Shown: positions 54,599 through 64,000 of the stretch, piece after piece
Numbering within the stretch: position 1 is the stretch's first letter
Layout: each line of letters begins with the position of its first letter
Assembly (NCBI GenBank): GCA_020975725.1
Contig: QXJR01000023.1
Coordinates: 310,001 to 374,000 of the forward strand
Direction: 5' to 3'
Source: Picocystis sp. L7
Lineage: Eukaryota; Chlorophyta; Picocystophyceae; Picocystales; Picocystaceae
DNA length: 64,000 nt
Made by a program: the position numbers and the translations under genes
Notes under the pieces: model-generated
The model's input: only the letters and a program-made list of their open reading frames with translations
The model's database searches: none
Told to the model about the DNA's origin: nothing

Positions 54599-55240
54599 TG
54601 TTGCACGATGGGAGAATGCGTCCGTGAGGGTACACGTGACTTTGGCGAAGGGTCCTTCTTTGGGAGGCTTCGTAGGCACTTTAGGGCGACTTCGGCGCCT
54701 TTCTCGTGCACGCGAGCCTCAGCCGAGCACTGTGGGAGGCGCGGATCAACGTGGACCTACGTCCTTGGTCGTCAAAAAAGTCTATGTTACTTCAAGTGAG
54801 GGCCCTACTAGTGGCCTCTCATGGAATGGGGATCAAGAGGTGGTTACTCCAGCCGTGGGGGCTGCCACACCCTCTCGTCCTCTTCAGATGGTCCCCGATT
54901 GGTTCCCCTGTTGGTCTTATCTGCTTGCACGCCCGCTGATTGGTCGGATTCATTCCACGAAAGATTCGCCTTGATTCTCCTCGATCCGTTTCCAATCAGC
55001 AGGGTCTGTAGACCGGGTCAACCCAGGGTCAGTCGACCGTCCCTCCGGGTTATCCGTTCGGGTATCCCTTATGAAAGGGAACCCGATTTCCCGGGGGCAG
55101 CTCGACTCAATTTACATTGCTTGTCCCCTTCCGAGATAAACACTGCAAATTGTAACATGGTATCCTAAGGACCATCCACAACCGTGGGTGGCTTAGTATC
55201 TGGCCTCCTTCGCAGGAGGTGGCCCCTGCCTCATGCTACA
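54599..55240 (-). repeat. 5' LTR of gypsy element 1 (642 bp)
   Basis: Right-hand copy. I count about three differences from 47661-48302. In the sense direction it begins TGTAGCATGAGG and ends GTGCAACA. Confidence 0.95.
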
Positions 55241-55480
55241 GTCGTAGGGATGAAAGAATCTATATACGCATTCTCCTCGATCCCATCGGCGAAGATTGTT
55301 GTGGATTTCATGTTCATGATCTCCATCATGACAAATAACGAAAGCAAGAGCAAGGTGAACATGCATGGAAGGACAAAGAATCAAGTGCAACTTGACCATG
55401 CTTCTTGAAATCAAACCACGGGACGCAAGGATTCCTCGCAATCCAATCAGTGTTGTATTCACATTTGACTAAAATCTAAG
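55241..55480 (-). pseudogene. right part of the interrupted unidentified frame
   Basis: 240 bp trapped between the two gypsy elements. The minus frame (for example CHDGDHEHEIHNNLRRWDRG) is open up to the insertion point of element 1. A splice-acceptor-like TTTTAG lies near 55470. Not recognised. Confidence 0.35.
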
Positions 55481-55705
55481 TGTTAGGAGCGAAGCTCCTT
55501 TCTCTTGAACTCCGCCGGTGCGGAGGAAGTTGCCTCGGAGGTTGAGGAGGCGCTTGGGAGGCGGCTCTACCTTCGAGGTCAAGATCAACTTAATTACAAG
55601 GGGTGAGAGAGAGAGGTTAAGTACTCCTCTCCATAGAGGAGTAACTATCCATTGAAGGGATTCAATGGGTGAGAAATCAAGGGGGGGATGCCCAGGTTCC
55701 TAACA
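55481..55705 (-). repeat. 3' LTR of gypsy element 2, hairpin-rich (225 bp)
   Basis: Ends TGTTAGGA and TCCTAACA. Contains perfect hairpins at 55486-55498 (GGAGC/GCTCC), 55510-55525 (CTCCGC/GCGGAG), 55622-55643 (TACTCCTC/GAGGAGTA) and 55649-55668 (CCATTGAA/TTCAATGG). The right-hand LTR has the same set. Confidence 0.95.
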
Positions 55706-55819
55706 CTCCCCAGCCCCAACACCGGCGTCCTCGACGGTTCTTGTACACTAAACAAATAGGTGGTAGGAGAAAACCTGCCCTCAGGTCAAAAACTCCTGCT
55801 GAAAATTTAATCTATCCTA

Positions 55820-55985
55820 GCGGAGGCTCGATAAAGGAGCCTGTCCAATTCTTGATGTGTGACAGCTTCTTCGTATCCGTCGGTGTAACGGATGGTGTAT
55901 CGTCCAGTACCAGTTTTGGGGGTGGCGACGACCTGTCCAGCGTAATACATCAGTAGTCCCTGTTCCTCAAAGCGTTTCTGCACTA
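55820..55985 (-). other. Tudor/chromo-like C-terminal domain of gypsy element 2
   Basis: About 50 residues with YYAGQVVATP, YTIRYTDGYEEAVTHQELD: the same G-x-V, Y-x-I-x-Y-x-DG and E-L pattern as in element 1. Likely a small chromatin-reading barrel; by pattern only. Confidence 0.5.
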
Positions 55986-57779
55986 TTCTGTGCAGATTTG
56001 CTGCAGGCAATGTTTGCAAACCTGGAAGTTTCACGGTGGACGCACGTCCAATAGCTGCTGCCCATGGAGCTTTGCCAGTCCACGTGTTCTGAACGATGGG
56101 TGATTATTGCTGAAATTTGACGCGTTTGTGCTTGAGAACTGCAGCCTTGTTGGTAGCAGTGATACCAATTTCTGGCAGGATTCCATTCACCTTTTCATAG
56201 ACTGCGACGTCGCTTATCAGCGCATCGTCTTCATATGCCCACCCCAATTCTTTGGCAGGGGTATCCCATTGAACATAGTATCTGGGTGGCACTGAGTTCC
56301 AGTTGCGCAGGAGGTACTTTCTGACAGGGTATTTCTGCGCTTGGTCGGTTGGTTGCGGTGACGTATCTGGCGGTAGCACTGCCGGTTCAGGTTGCTGAGC
56401 CAACGGAAACTTTGTCGGGTCTGCTGTCCAAAACTTTTCCAATGTGTCAGCATGCACAACGGGGTGTATGCTGCTGCCCTCCGGTAAGCGGATCTCATAA
56501 TTATTCTTGCCCAGAGAGCGGACAATTTCGGTAACCCGGAAGCGTGGCTGTAATTTATGCTGATCACTGCGTGTCGCACGTCCTCCCTGCAGCTTAGCAA
56601 TTTCTCCCTTTGCAAATGTTTTACTGGTTCGCGTACGGTTACTGAAATACTGCATGCGTTCCTCAGCCTTGGCGAGATTGATCGCCATGAGACGATATAT
56701 CGTCCTGCTGTATTTGCACAATTCAGCTACGTGCTTGTCGATTGTAAGGTTGCTGGGTCCGGGCAGCAAATAGAAGGGCATGGTTGGATGGCGACCCAAC
56801 TCTGCCTGAAAAGGGGTGACCCCTGTTGTTGCTCGCACAGTGTTGTTGGTCGCAAATTCTGCGATGTGCAGGCATCGATACCAATCGTCATCAGCACTGA
56901 AAGTATCTATAAGCGCGACCCGCAGTTGGTCTGCTAGTGTTGCGATTTGACGTTCCGTCTGACCATTAGACTGCTGATGGTAAGCAGTGGTGAGCATGGC
57001 CGTGACACCCAAGGTCTCCATGAAATCGCGCCAGTACGCGCTGGTGAATTTTGTGTCTCGGTCCATGATCAAATTGCTGGGGCATCCGCGTTTCGCGACC
57101 CAGTGACGCTCAAACTGAAAGGCTAATTCGGACGCAGTGATGCTGGTGGTGATAGGAATGTAGACGGTGTATTTGGTAAACCGATCTACGACAACCAGAA
57201 CTGCATTGTAACTGTGACTGGGCGGCAATCCCATTGCTATGTCCAGTGTTACCCAGCGGTTTGGGTACGACCCATGGTCTGTAGGATGGAGAATGGTCTT
57301 GCTGCGCTGCCGGCTGATTTTGCCCAGTTGGCAAGCATAACATTGTTTGCAGTAGGACTTGACGTCCTCGTGCATTCCAGGCCAGTAATATTGTCGCGTC
57401 AGCAGTTCAGTGGTTTTATGAACTCCTGGGTGACCTGCGTACGGCAAATCATGCGTGGTCATCAGGATGAGGTTCTTAACTGTGCGGTTGTTAGGAACAT
57501 ACAACCTTTTCTGCCCCTTGCTGACCTTATACATGATTCCATCCTGCTTCTGCAGAGTCTCTGTCTCCTGAAGTTTCTGATAATCTGCGTCCATCGACGC
57601 CGCTTTCGCAAGTAGCGCATCCAATTGGCTAATCTTACCAATGTCGACCGCTGTGAGTACTGATTGCAGAGGTTGCAAAGTAGTATTCTCAGCTTGGTAA
57701 AAAGGACTATCCTGTGCCCCGGGTGAGGGAAGGGGATAGCATGCTGCTGCTTGTACATCATCGTTGTCGACGGTGTTGA

Positions 57780-58624
57780 TCCAGATACGAATGATGGAGT
57801 TTATCCAGGAGACAGGGAACGCGTTGCCGAGCATACGGTTCCTGGTGGATTTATCCAACCCAGGAGCTGCTGTGTCTCCTGGCTGGAGCCCAACTAATAA
57901 TTCTCGTTCTTCGGGAGCCATCTGCCTGGTGATAGTGGTACCCTGTTGTTGAATCAAAGACTGACCATTTCTGACATTATGGGTGTTGTCCCAGTTGGCC
58001 ATCAGCGTGGGCGCTATTTCGGACGGCGCTGTCCAACCTGATTGAAGACAGGCCTGCCAAGTAAGCGGCTGGACAATTTCCTTCGACAGCGGCTGCGTAT
58101 TTTCAGTGTCGAGATTACTCCAAAGCAGCCTCGTGCGCTGCTGTGCTGACCACTGACTTAAGTCATGCTGGATAGGTTGCCCCAACCATTGCTGCACCAC
58201 TTCCAGATCTTTTTGCAAGTGCTGGGCAAATGGAGTGCACTCAACTGCACAAAAGGTAGCTCGGCTGTGCATAAGAACTTTATGCACAACTTGAAATAGC
58301 GAGCGGTCATCCTGCAATCCCTTTCCAGCAGGATTCGCTCTACTGAAAGGTTGGCATGGCACCCCCGCTACGATGAGGTCCACTGCAGGCAGTTTCCTGT
58401 TTACCAGGTCCTTAACGTCATGACCCAGGCGGAATATGTCCTTGCGTAGAAAGAGACCTGGACGGTCGCGCTGAACTAAACTGAAGATTCTCTGAATAAC
58501 AGTGCGACAATCTGCATTGTTTTCAACTGCAATATAATTGATGCGAACATGGTTTGGTACTGCATGGACCAGGCTGCGGATTACTGTTCCTGTCCCTGCA
58601 CATAAATCGAGCACAGTGAGGTGA
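57780..58624 (-). other. C5-cytosine DNA methyltransferase domain inside gypsy element 2 pol
   Basis: About 280 residues placed between RNase H and integrase exactly as in element 1. Motif I VLDLCAGTGTV, IV AGVPCQPFSRAN, VI VECTPFAQHL, VIII QRTRLLWSN and X MLGNAFPVSW are all present. It is clearly related to the domain in element 1 but diverged throughout, so the capture predates the split of the two families. Confidence 0.92.
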
Positions 58625-61600
58625 AGCGCAGAACGTCCGCGGCTCAGCGCATCGGGCGGCAAATTGAATTTTCCAGGCTTGTACACTATGGTGAGCTGGA
58701 AATCGGCGAGCCGGGGTAACCACGATAACTCGCGCTGCTGAAGCTTTGCTGGCTGCTTGTTCAGATAATGCACCAGTGCCTGATGGTCGGTGCGAACAAC
58801 GATCGGGATACCCAACAAGTAATGCCGCCATGTCTGCAATGCTAGGACAATTGCTAGCATTTCCAGTTCAGTGGTAGTGTAGTTTTTCTGCGCACCCTGG
58901 AGCGACTTACTCCAATAAGCCACTGGGTGCCAACCACTGCTGTGTTGTTGGAGCAACACAGCTCCCAGGCCAACATTAGATGCATCTGTGTGAAGTTCAG
59001 TTGGGTATCCTGGAGTCCAGAGCCTAAGAACAGGCTCAGAAGTTAATGCTAACTTCAACTCAACAAACGACGATTCTGCTTGCTCATCCCAACGAGCGGC
59101 CAAAGGTTCGGTCGTCCTAGTTAGGTCGTAAAGCGGAGCCGCCTTTTCCTGGAAGCGAGAAATGAATTTTCTGTAATAACCTGCCAGCCCCAAGAAAGAT
59201 CGCAACTGCGTTGGCGTCCTGGGTTGGGGAAATTCTCTCACCGCCCCAATCAGTCTGGGGTCCGGGCGTAACTGTCCCTCCCCAATTACATGCCCCAGGT
59301 ATGTAAGGTGAGTCTGAAACCAGGTGCTTTTTTGCATATTCAGTCGGAACCGGTACCGATCGCAAATCTGAAGCACCTCCTCAAGTGTGTCTAACATGAC
59401 CTGGAAACTGTCCGCGTAGATCAGCAGGTCGTCGAGGTAGCAAGCGACTGTGCGCTTGTCATATATGAGGTGATGAAATCTGGCATCCATCATGCGCTGG
59501 AAGGTAGCAACTGCGTTGCACATTCCCATAACCAACACCAGCCATTCAAATAGACCAAAATGAGTGACGGTGCCAGTGTACCTCACACTGTCCGGATGCA
59601 TGCGTATGTTGTAATAGGCTTCTTTCAGGTCTAGGCTTATGAAGAAGCGAGCCTGACTTAATCGATCCAGTAGTTCCTCAATGAGAGGTAGAGGGAAATG
59701 ATCCTTAACTGTAACATCGTTTAACGCTCGAAAGTCCACGACGTCACGATCAGGTCCATCCTTACGCTTCACCATGAAAACTGCAGATCTGCAAGTCTCG
59801 CTGTCGCTGGCCGCCCGTTGCATAATCCCACGCTTGCATCGATGTTCAAATCGCTTCTGTAACTCAATAGTTTGGTCAGCGGCCAAGCGTATCGGTCGGG
59901 TTTGTACTCGCCGTGACCCTCCCTCCGTGAGGACGATACGATGGTCGAATTCCGATGGCGGCGGCGGTGGTTCATCGTCACCTGGTGGTTGCATGAGGTG
60001 CAAATATTTGAGCAGCAGGTGTCTTAATTGCTGCTGCTGTATTGTGTCCAGCGACTCGGGCAGTTGTAGTCCCTCGACGGCCTCCCGAGTGACTGTTGGA
60101 CGGTTCACCTGGATCGCTCCTAGCGTCGTTACCTCTGCAGTGCTGTTGCGATTGATCTGCAAAGCTACCATTTCACAGGCAGGGGTACTGTGTCCATAAG
60201 TTTCTATCTGTTGGATATAAGCCCTGTCTGCTGATGGAACCACCCTACCCTTTTGCACCAGGGGCTGTAGTTCCCTGAACCATGGACTGCACGGTAGATA
60301 CGGTGTCAACAGGACCAGGTCCATAGGTGTCGAAGCTCGTAATTTCTGCGTAACCTGGGGCAGTAGTCTTAACGGCGGAACGCAGAGTATCGGTCCAGGC
60401 AGTTCTGTCCAGTTTTGTCCCAAAGCCTCAACAGGCTCCTCATAATTGAGTGTTGCCAGCCCCGCTGTTGCCGAGACAAACAGGGTGGTACTGAATGGCC
60501 CAAACTCCTCTTCCAAAGTGCTGAAAGAAGTTGGGTGCTGAGCAGTCAGCTCTGCAGTCGTTACGCTTACTGATGACAGACCGTTGACGGAGGTCGTCTC
60601 TACTGTCTTGTGTTTGTCCATGACCAGGGTTACGATCCGTCCGCGATGTCTCAACTGAATGGTGTTTCGCTCGATGTCCAGCGAAGCCTGAAGTTGTTTC
60701 ATAACATCACAACCCAGGATCATATCAAAGTTCTTTGGTAGATCCATAGGTATTACTTTTATATTTATCTGAATCTGTTTTTCCAACGGTAGATCAAACG
60801 GACCAAGAGAAACCGAAATCTGTAAAAGTTCGTTGGACGTGTGCGCCTGGCCGTTGGCGAACACGCTTCGCACAAAGTGCGCTTTGCTGGCAATGGTACC
60901 TAAAGCACTCAATTCTCTGTGAATATAGGAGCACCCTGCACCGGTGTCCCACAATGTTCTCAACTCTGTACCTTCAACATAGGAAGGCCTGATAAAGGCC
61001 AACCCTCCAGATTGTGCCAAATTCACCACAATCCGTGGACAGGAGGATGCTGGGGGGTTCTCCCCAGCCCCAATTGTCAAATCACTCAACTCAAACGCGG
61101 ACCGCTCCCTCGCATAGTCCACGTGGTAATTACTAATATCTGAAACTGTTTCATCGGAACGTGCGCCATGCACGGCTGCATTAAGGGGTATATCTTCAGC
61201 CCAATTTCCAGTTTCCTCAAAGAATGGAGACCCAGCAGGACTCACCTGGATGGTGGAGGCAGGAACAGGATCCTTGCCCTCACACTTGCTCAAAGGGGAA
61301 TCTGTTTCTATGCCCGCCGGGGTATCCCGTTGCCGGGGGCCTGGCCGTTTCCCGTTTCTGAACTCTTTCCCTTGTTGGGACAGTTGTTCGCAACATGATC
61401 GGGGCTTAAGCAACGGAAGATAAGGCACAATCCCAACTGCTTACACCGCTCGATCGCCTTTGGCGTTGGTTTTTTTCCTTTCCATTCAGCCTGGAACTTT
61501 TCTTGTTCGTCCGTGAGACGGTGCGACAACGCCGGCACAGCCGCTACCATCGACGGTCGCTCCATTTTCTGGGGGACGGCTTTTGCTTTACGCAGTTGAC

Positions 61601-62644
61601 GCTGATCGTCGCGTTCCCGCGCTTCCTTTTCGCGCGCGTAGCGCTCCTCACAATATTCCAAAAGCTCCAACCACTCCTCCGTAGTTTCCAACGGCCGCTC
61701 ATTTCCATCGAGCTTGTCCACCTCCAACTTCGCACGAAGTTGGTCACGGATTCCAATCCATACGCTACTGCGCAATTTCAATAACACCATCTCCTCACTC
61801 ACATGGGGAATGAGTTTACCATCTCCCAAATTCACCTTCCTTTGTAGCTCCTCAAGGTGTAGTAGGAAGTGGCGGACCGTCATGTCCCGCTTTTGGTAAG
61901 CCCTCTCGAATTCTTTATATGCGGCCTCGGATGAAGGACGGATACGGTGAAGCTGAACCAATAATGTTTTGAATGCTCCCAAATCTAGGGGAAGCGTCCC
62001 CTTCTCATAAAGAGAATCGAGGACGGCGCACTTGGGTCCTTGGATCATGTCAAGGAGGTCCACCACGCACTCCGATTCCTCCAAATCCGGTTGGCGGGCC
62101 TTGCGCCTTCCAAACTACCTTGTAACACTACCCCACCAAGCCTCAAAAGCCTCGGACAACGCGTCTTCCCCCATGTTATGGAAGGAAAAGCCCTTGGGCC
62201 GCACGATCGTCTCCATGGGTCCACGAGGGATGGACGGTATCGTAATGGCTTGAGTTGAAGTTCCATCTTGAACGGAAGAAGATGGATTACTTCTTAACTT
62301 CTCCAATTCTTCACCTTGTTGGATGAGTTGCACTTTCAATGCCTCCAACTCTTCTTTCAATTCTTCCATCCTTGTCATTCTCTCTTTTTTTTCTACCACT
62401 CAAATTCTATCTTTTGACACAGACCGTTCCAGAACACGTTGTTTATATCGTTCGACGCGTCTTACGACGCACGTTCCAACGACACGTCAAACGTTCAATT
62501 TGAGCCAGTAGCGGCAAAGTTATGCCCCAATGTAATTTCCACGAAACCCTAGGTGACCGGACGTGACGCAACAACCACGGACGCGTCCGCAAAGCTTAAA
62601 ACGCACGCGTACGTTCTCTCTCCGTGCGTGGTAGTCCTTTTTAC

Positions 62645-62869
62645 TGTTAGGAGCGAAGCTCCTTTCTCTTGAACTCCGCCGGTGCGGAGGAAGTTGCCTC
62701 GGAGGTTGAGGAGGCGCTTGGGAGGCGGCTCTACCTTCGAGGTCAAGATCAACTTAATTACAAGGGGTGAGAGAGAGAGGTTAAGTACTCCTCTCCATAG
62801 AGGAGTAACTATCCATTGAAGGGATTCAATGGGTGAGGAATCAAGGGGGGGATGCCCAGGTTCCTAACA
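62645..62869 (-). repeat. 5' LTR of gypsy element 2 (225 bp)
   Basis: Same 225 bp as 55481-55705 with about one difference, including all four hairpins. Followed by the second CTAAG. Confidence 0.95.
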
Positions 62870-63244
62870 CTAAGCGAGAAATTTTGGTAGTAAAAAATGC
62901 ATCATTAGGAAAGGATGCGAGCTATCAATAGAGGAATTCGTTTTCCGAAAAAATCCGAATCGCGTACATTGAAACCATCGGTAGGTGACCGTTGCCCCGA
63001 AGTTTGACTACGACGTTTTTTGGAAAACCTGGGTTTGCGTACCAATTATGTACGTAGTTTCGGTTTTTCCTCGTCAACAACTGCAAAGAATAGGGAACGA
63101 CCCGACTAGAGTAAAAGTAGGGACGGGTCTAGCTTTGCCGTATGCTATGAGGAAAATCGCGTAGAAAGGCTGTTTCGATGATCCTCGTCGATCTTCGCCG
63201 TGTGGAAGCCTGAGTCAGAAAGGCGGGAAGGGCCACAGGGAACG
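62870..63244. other. spacer before the transposase gene
   Basis: About 375 bp, moderately AT-rich at the left. No terminal inverted repeat of a DNA transposon could be picked out without the other end. Confidence 0.4.
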
Positions 63245-64000
63245 ATGCCACGGCGAAAGGGCAGGGTACTAGAGCGCGTCCAGCTTCAGCAGATGTTGGA
63301 AGAGATCCATGCCATCGAAACGTTCGTGGTGATCGAATTTGACGACGTTCCGGAGTATCAGGGCGCCATGCTTGCAATGTTGGAGGAGGCGCAGGAGGAT
63401 TGCTTGCAAGAGGCGTGGGAACTCGAACAGTGGTGGAACCCACGATTGGAGGTGCAAAATTGTGGACGCTCGATCTCGTCTTTTGAGGGTGACGAATTGC
63501 GAACGAGCTTTCGATTTGATGCCCTCCACCTGCGCGAACTTATGTCTGTACTCGACATTCCGAGGTTCTTTTGGGCGAACCATAGTACTCGGAGATTCAA
63601 CGGGGAAGAGGCATTCCTCTTGTTGTTGCGACGGCTCGGAGGACGAGAGACACTGGTGCACTTGTCGGCCGTTTTTGATCGGTCGGCTCCAGCTCTTTCG
63701 GAAATGTACAACGCGGTCCTCGATCACGTGTACGTGCACGCTGCAGTTGCTATGGGGATCGAGCTTTGGGAGGACGAGGTCGATTCGTTTGCTAGGGCGT
63801 TGCAACTTGCAGGTTGCCCAATGGCGAATTGCATCGGCTTTGTTGACGGGACTATGTTCGACATACGTAGGCCTACACATGGACAAGAGTCCATGTACAA
63901 CGGATGGAAGAGGAAGCACAAGGTGAAGTACCAGGGCGTGGTGTTGCCAAATTTCCTCATTGGCGACTGGTTCGGGCTGAAGCCTGGACGTGCGAATGAC
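63245..64000 (+). CDS. Harbinger-like DDE transposase, cut by the window end
   Basis: 252 codons from the ATG at 63245 with no stop before the edge. The first 150 residues are helical with a DNA-binding-like block (EAFLLLLRRLGGRETLVHLS, typical of the helix-turn-helix in front of PIF/Harbinger nucleases). Then comes the nuclease start NCIGFVDGTMFDIRRPTHGQ with the first catalytic Asp, and YNGWKRKHKVKYQGVVLPN, as in DDE_Tnp_4 proteins. The other two acidic residues would lie beyond the window. It could be an active transposase or a domesticated HARBI1-like gene; no break is seen in the part present. The upstream flank carries the gypsy 2 target duplication. Confidence 0.8.
   Translation, partial: MPRRKGRVLERVQLQQMLEEIHAIETFVVIEFDDVPEYQGAMLAMLEEAQEDCLQEAWELEQWWNPRLEVQNCGRSISSFEGDELRTSFRFDALHLRELMSVLDIPRFFWANHSTRRFNGEEAFLLLLRRLGGRETLVHLSAVFDRSAPALSEMYNAVLDHVYVHAAVAMGIELWEDEVDSFARALQLAGCPMANCIGFVDGTMFDIRRPTHGQESMYNGWKRKHKVKYQGVVLPNFLIGDWFGLKPGRAND

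Larger units (their letters stand above)
47661..55240 (-). mobile_element. Ty3/gypsy element 1 with an internal DNA methyltransferase
   Basis: 7580 bp with 642-bp LTRs that differ at about three sites, so it is young. Target duplication GTCG (47657-47660 and 55241-55244), or five bases if the LTR ends one base earlier. On the minus strand: gag (about 53.3-54.55 kb) with an N-terminal coiled coil and a CCHC knuckle (CQRCRRYGHDHPTC); then pol (about 48.3-53.3 kb) with a retropepsin-like region, reverse transcriptase (YMDD near 52.0 kb), RNase H (about 51.2-51.65 kb), a C5-cytosine methyltransferase (about 50.3-51.2 kb), a zinc-finger and DDE integrase (about 49.1-50.1 kb) and a C-terminal Tudor-like domain. 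Gag and pol abut in different frames, a usual gypsy arrangement. It looks whole, with no obvious break. Confidence 0.95.
55481..62869 (-). mobile_element. Ty3/gypsy element 2 with an internal DNA methyltransferase
   Basis: 7389 bp, 225-bp LTRs with about one difference, and a 5-bp target duplication CTAAG (55476-55480 and 62870-62874). Minus strand: gag (about 61.3-62.4 kb) with a coiled coil and Cys/His box, protease with DTGAGCSY (near 60.94 kb), reverse transcriptase (about 59.1-59.9 kb, YLDD near 59.43 kb), RNase H (about 58.65-59.05 kb), C5-cytosine methyltransferase (about 57.8-58.6 kb), integrase (about 56.7-57.5 kb) and a terminal Tudor-like domain. Sequence and LTRs differ from element 1, so it is a separate family with the same plan. 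It appears broken about twice but is otherwise complete and young. Confidence 0.95.

Overview
The window looks like nuclear DNA of a single-celled alga or close relative. The genes are eukaryotic (20S proteasome subunits, TSR1, TSR3, RAD21-type kleisin, secretory cyclophilin). Several have plastid or plant character: a plant-type alpha-amylase, a geranylgeranyl-reductase-like flavoprotein, a bacterial-type TadA with a basic leader, a plastid-type GDT1 cation transporter and a plant spinster-like MFS carrier. Genes are GC-rich, mostly single-exon and 0.3-2 kb apart. The few introns I can place are short (92-249 bp), start GTACGT and carry a GCTGAC box before CAG. I cannot name the species; an intron-poor red or green alga fits best.

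Layout. 0-5.5 kb: TadA, an MFS carrier and a geranylgeranyl-reductase-like flavoprotein, all on +. 5.8-12 kb: proteasome beta5 (+), TSR1 (-) and proteasome alpha3 (-), so proteolysis and 40S maturation genes sit together. 14-15 kb: a secreted beta-propeller protein. 17.9-22.8 kb: a very young Ty1/copia element with identical-looking 482-bp LTRs and a GTTCA target duplication, about 125 bp upstream of an ACT-domain alpha-amylase (22.9-25.1 kb). 25.4-35.3 kb: secretory cyclophilin, glutaredoxin-fold protein, GDT1 transporter, a 1-kb G-quadruplex-prone minisatellite, a small two-TM protein and TSR3. 35.3-40.4 kb: a gene-poor, partly AT-rich stretch. 40.4-46.5 kb: RAD21/REC8 kleisin, a receptor-like TKL kinase and a CREST-family membrane protein.

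46.7-62.9 kb is a nest of young LTR elements: a solo copia LTR (same 482-bp family) and two different Ty3/gypsy elements in a row, both on the minus strand. Each gypsy pol carries a complete-looking C5-cytosine DNA methyltransferase domain between RNase H and integrase, and each ends in a Tudor/chromo-like small beta domain. This is the most unusual system in the window: a retroelement lineage that brings its own DNA methylase. The window ends inside a Harbinger-like DDE transposase gene.

Together the host genes are ordinary housekeeping, plastid and secretory genes. The novelty lies in the methyltransferase-bearing gypsy elements, the copia element apparently primed by an internal part of tRNA-Lys, the hairpin-dense short LTR of the second gypsy element, the ACT-amylase fusion and the rigid intron signals.
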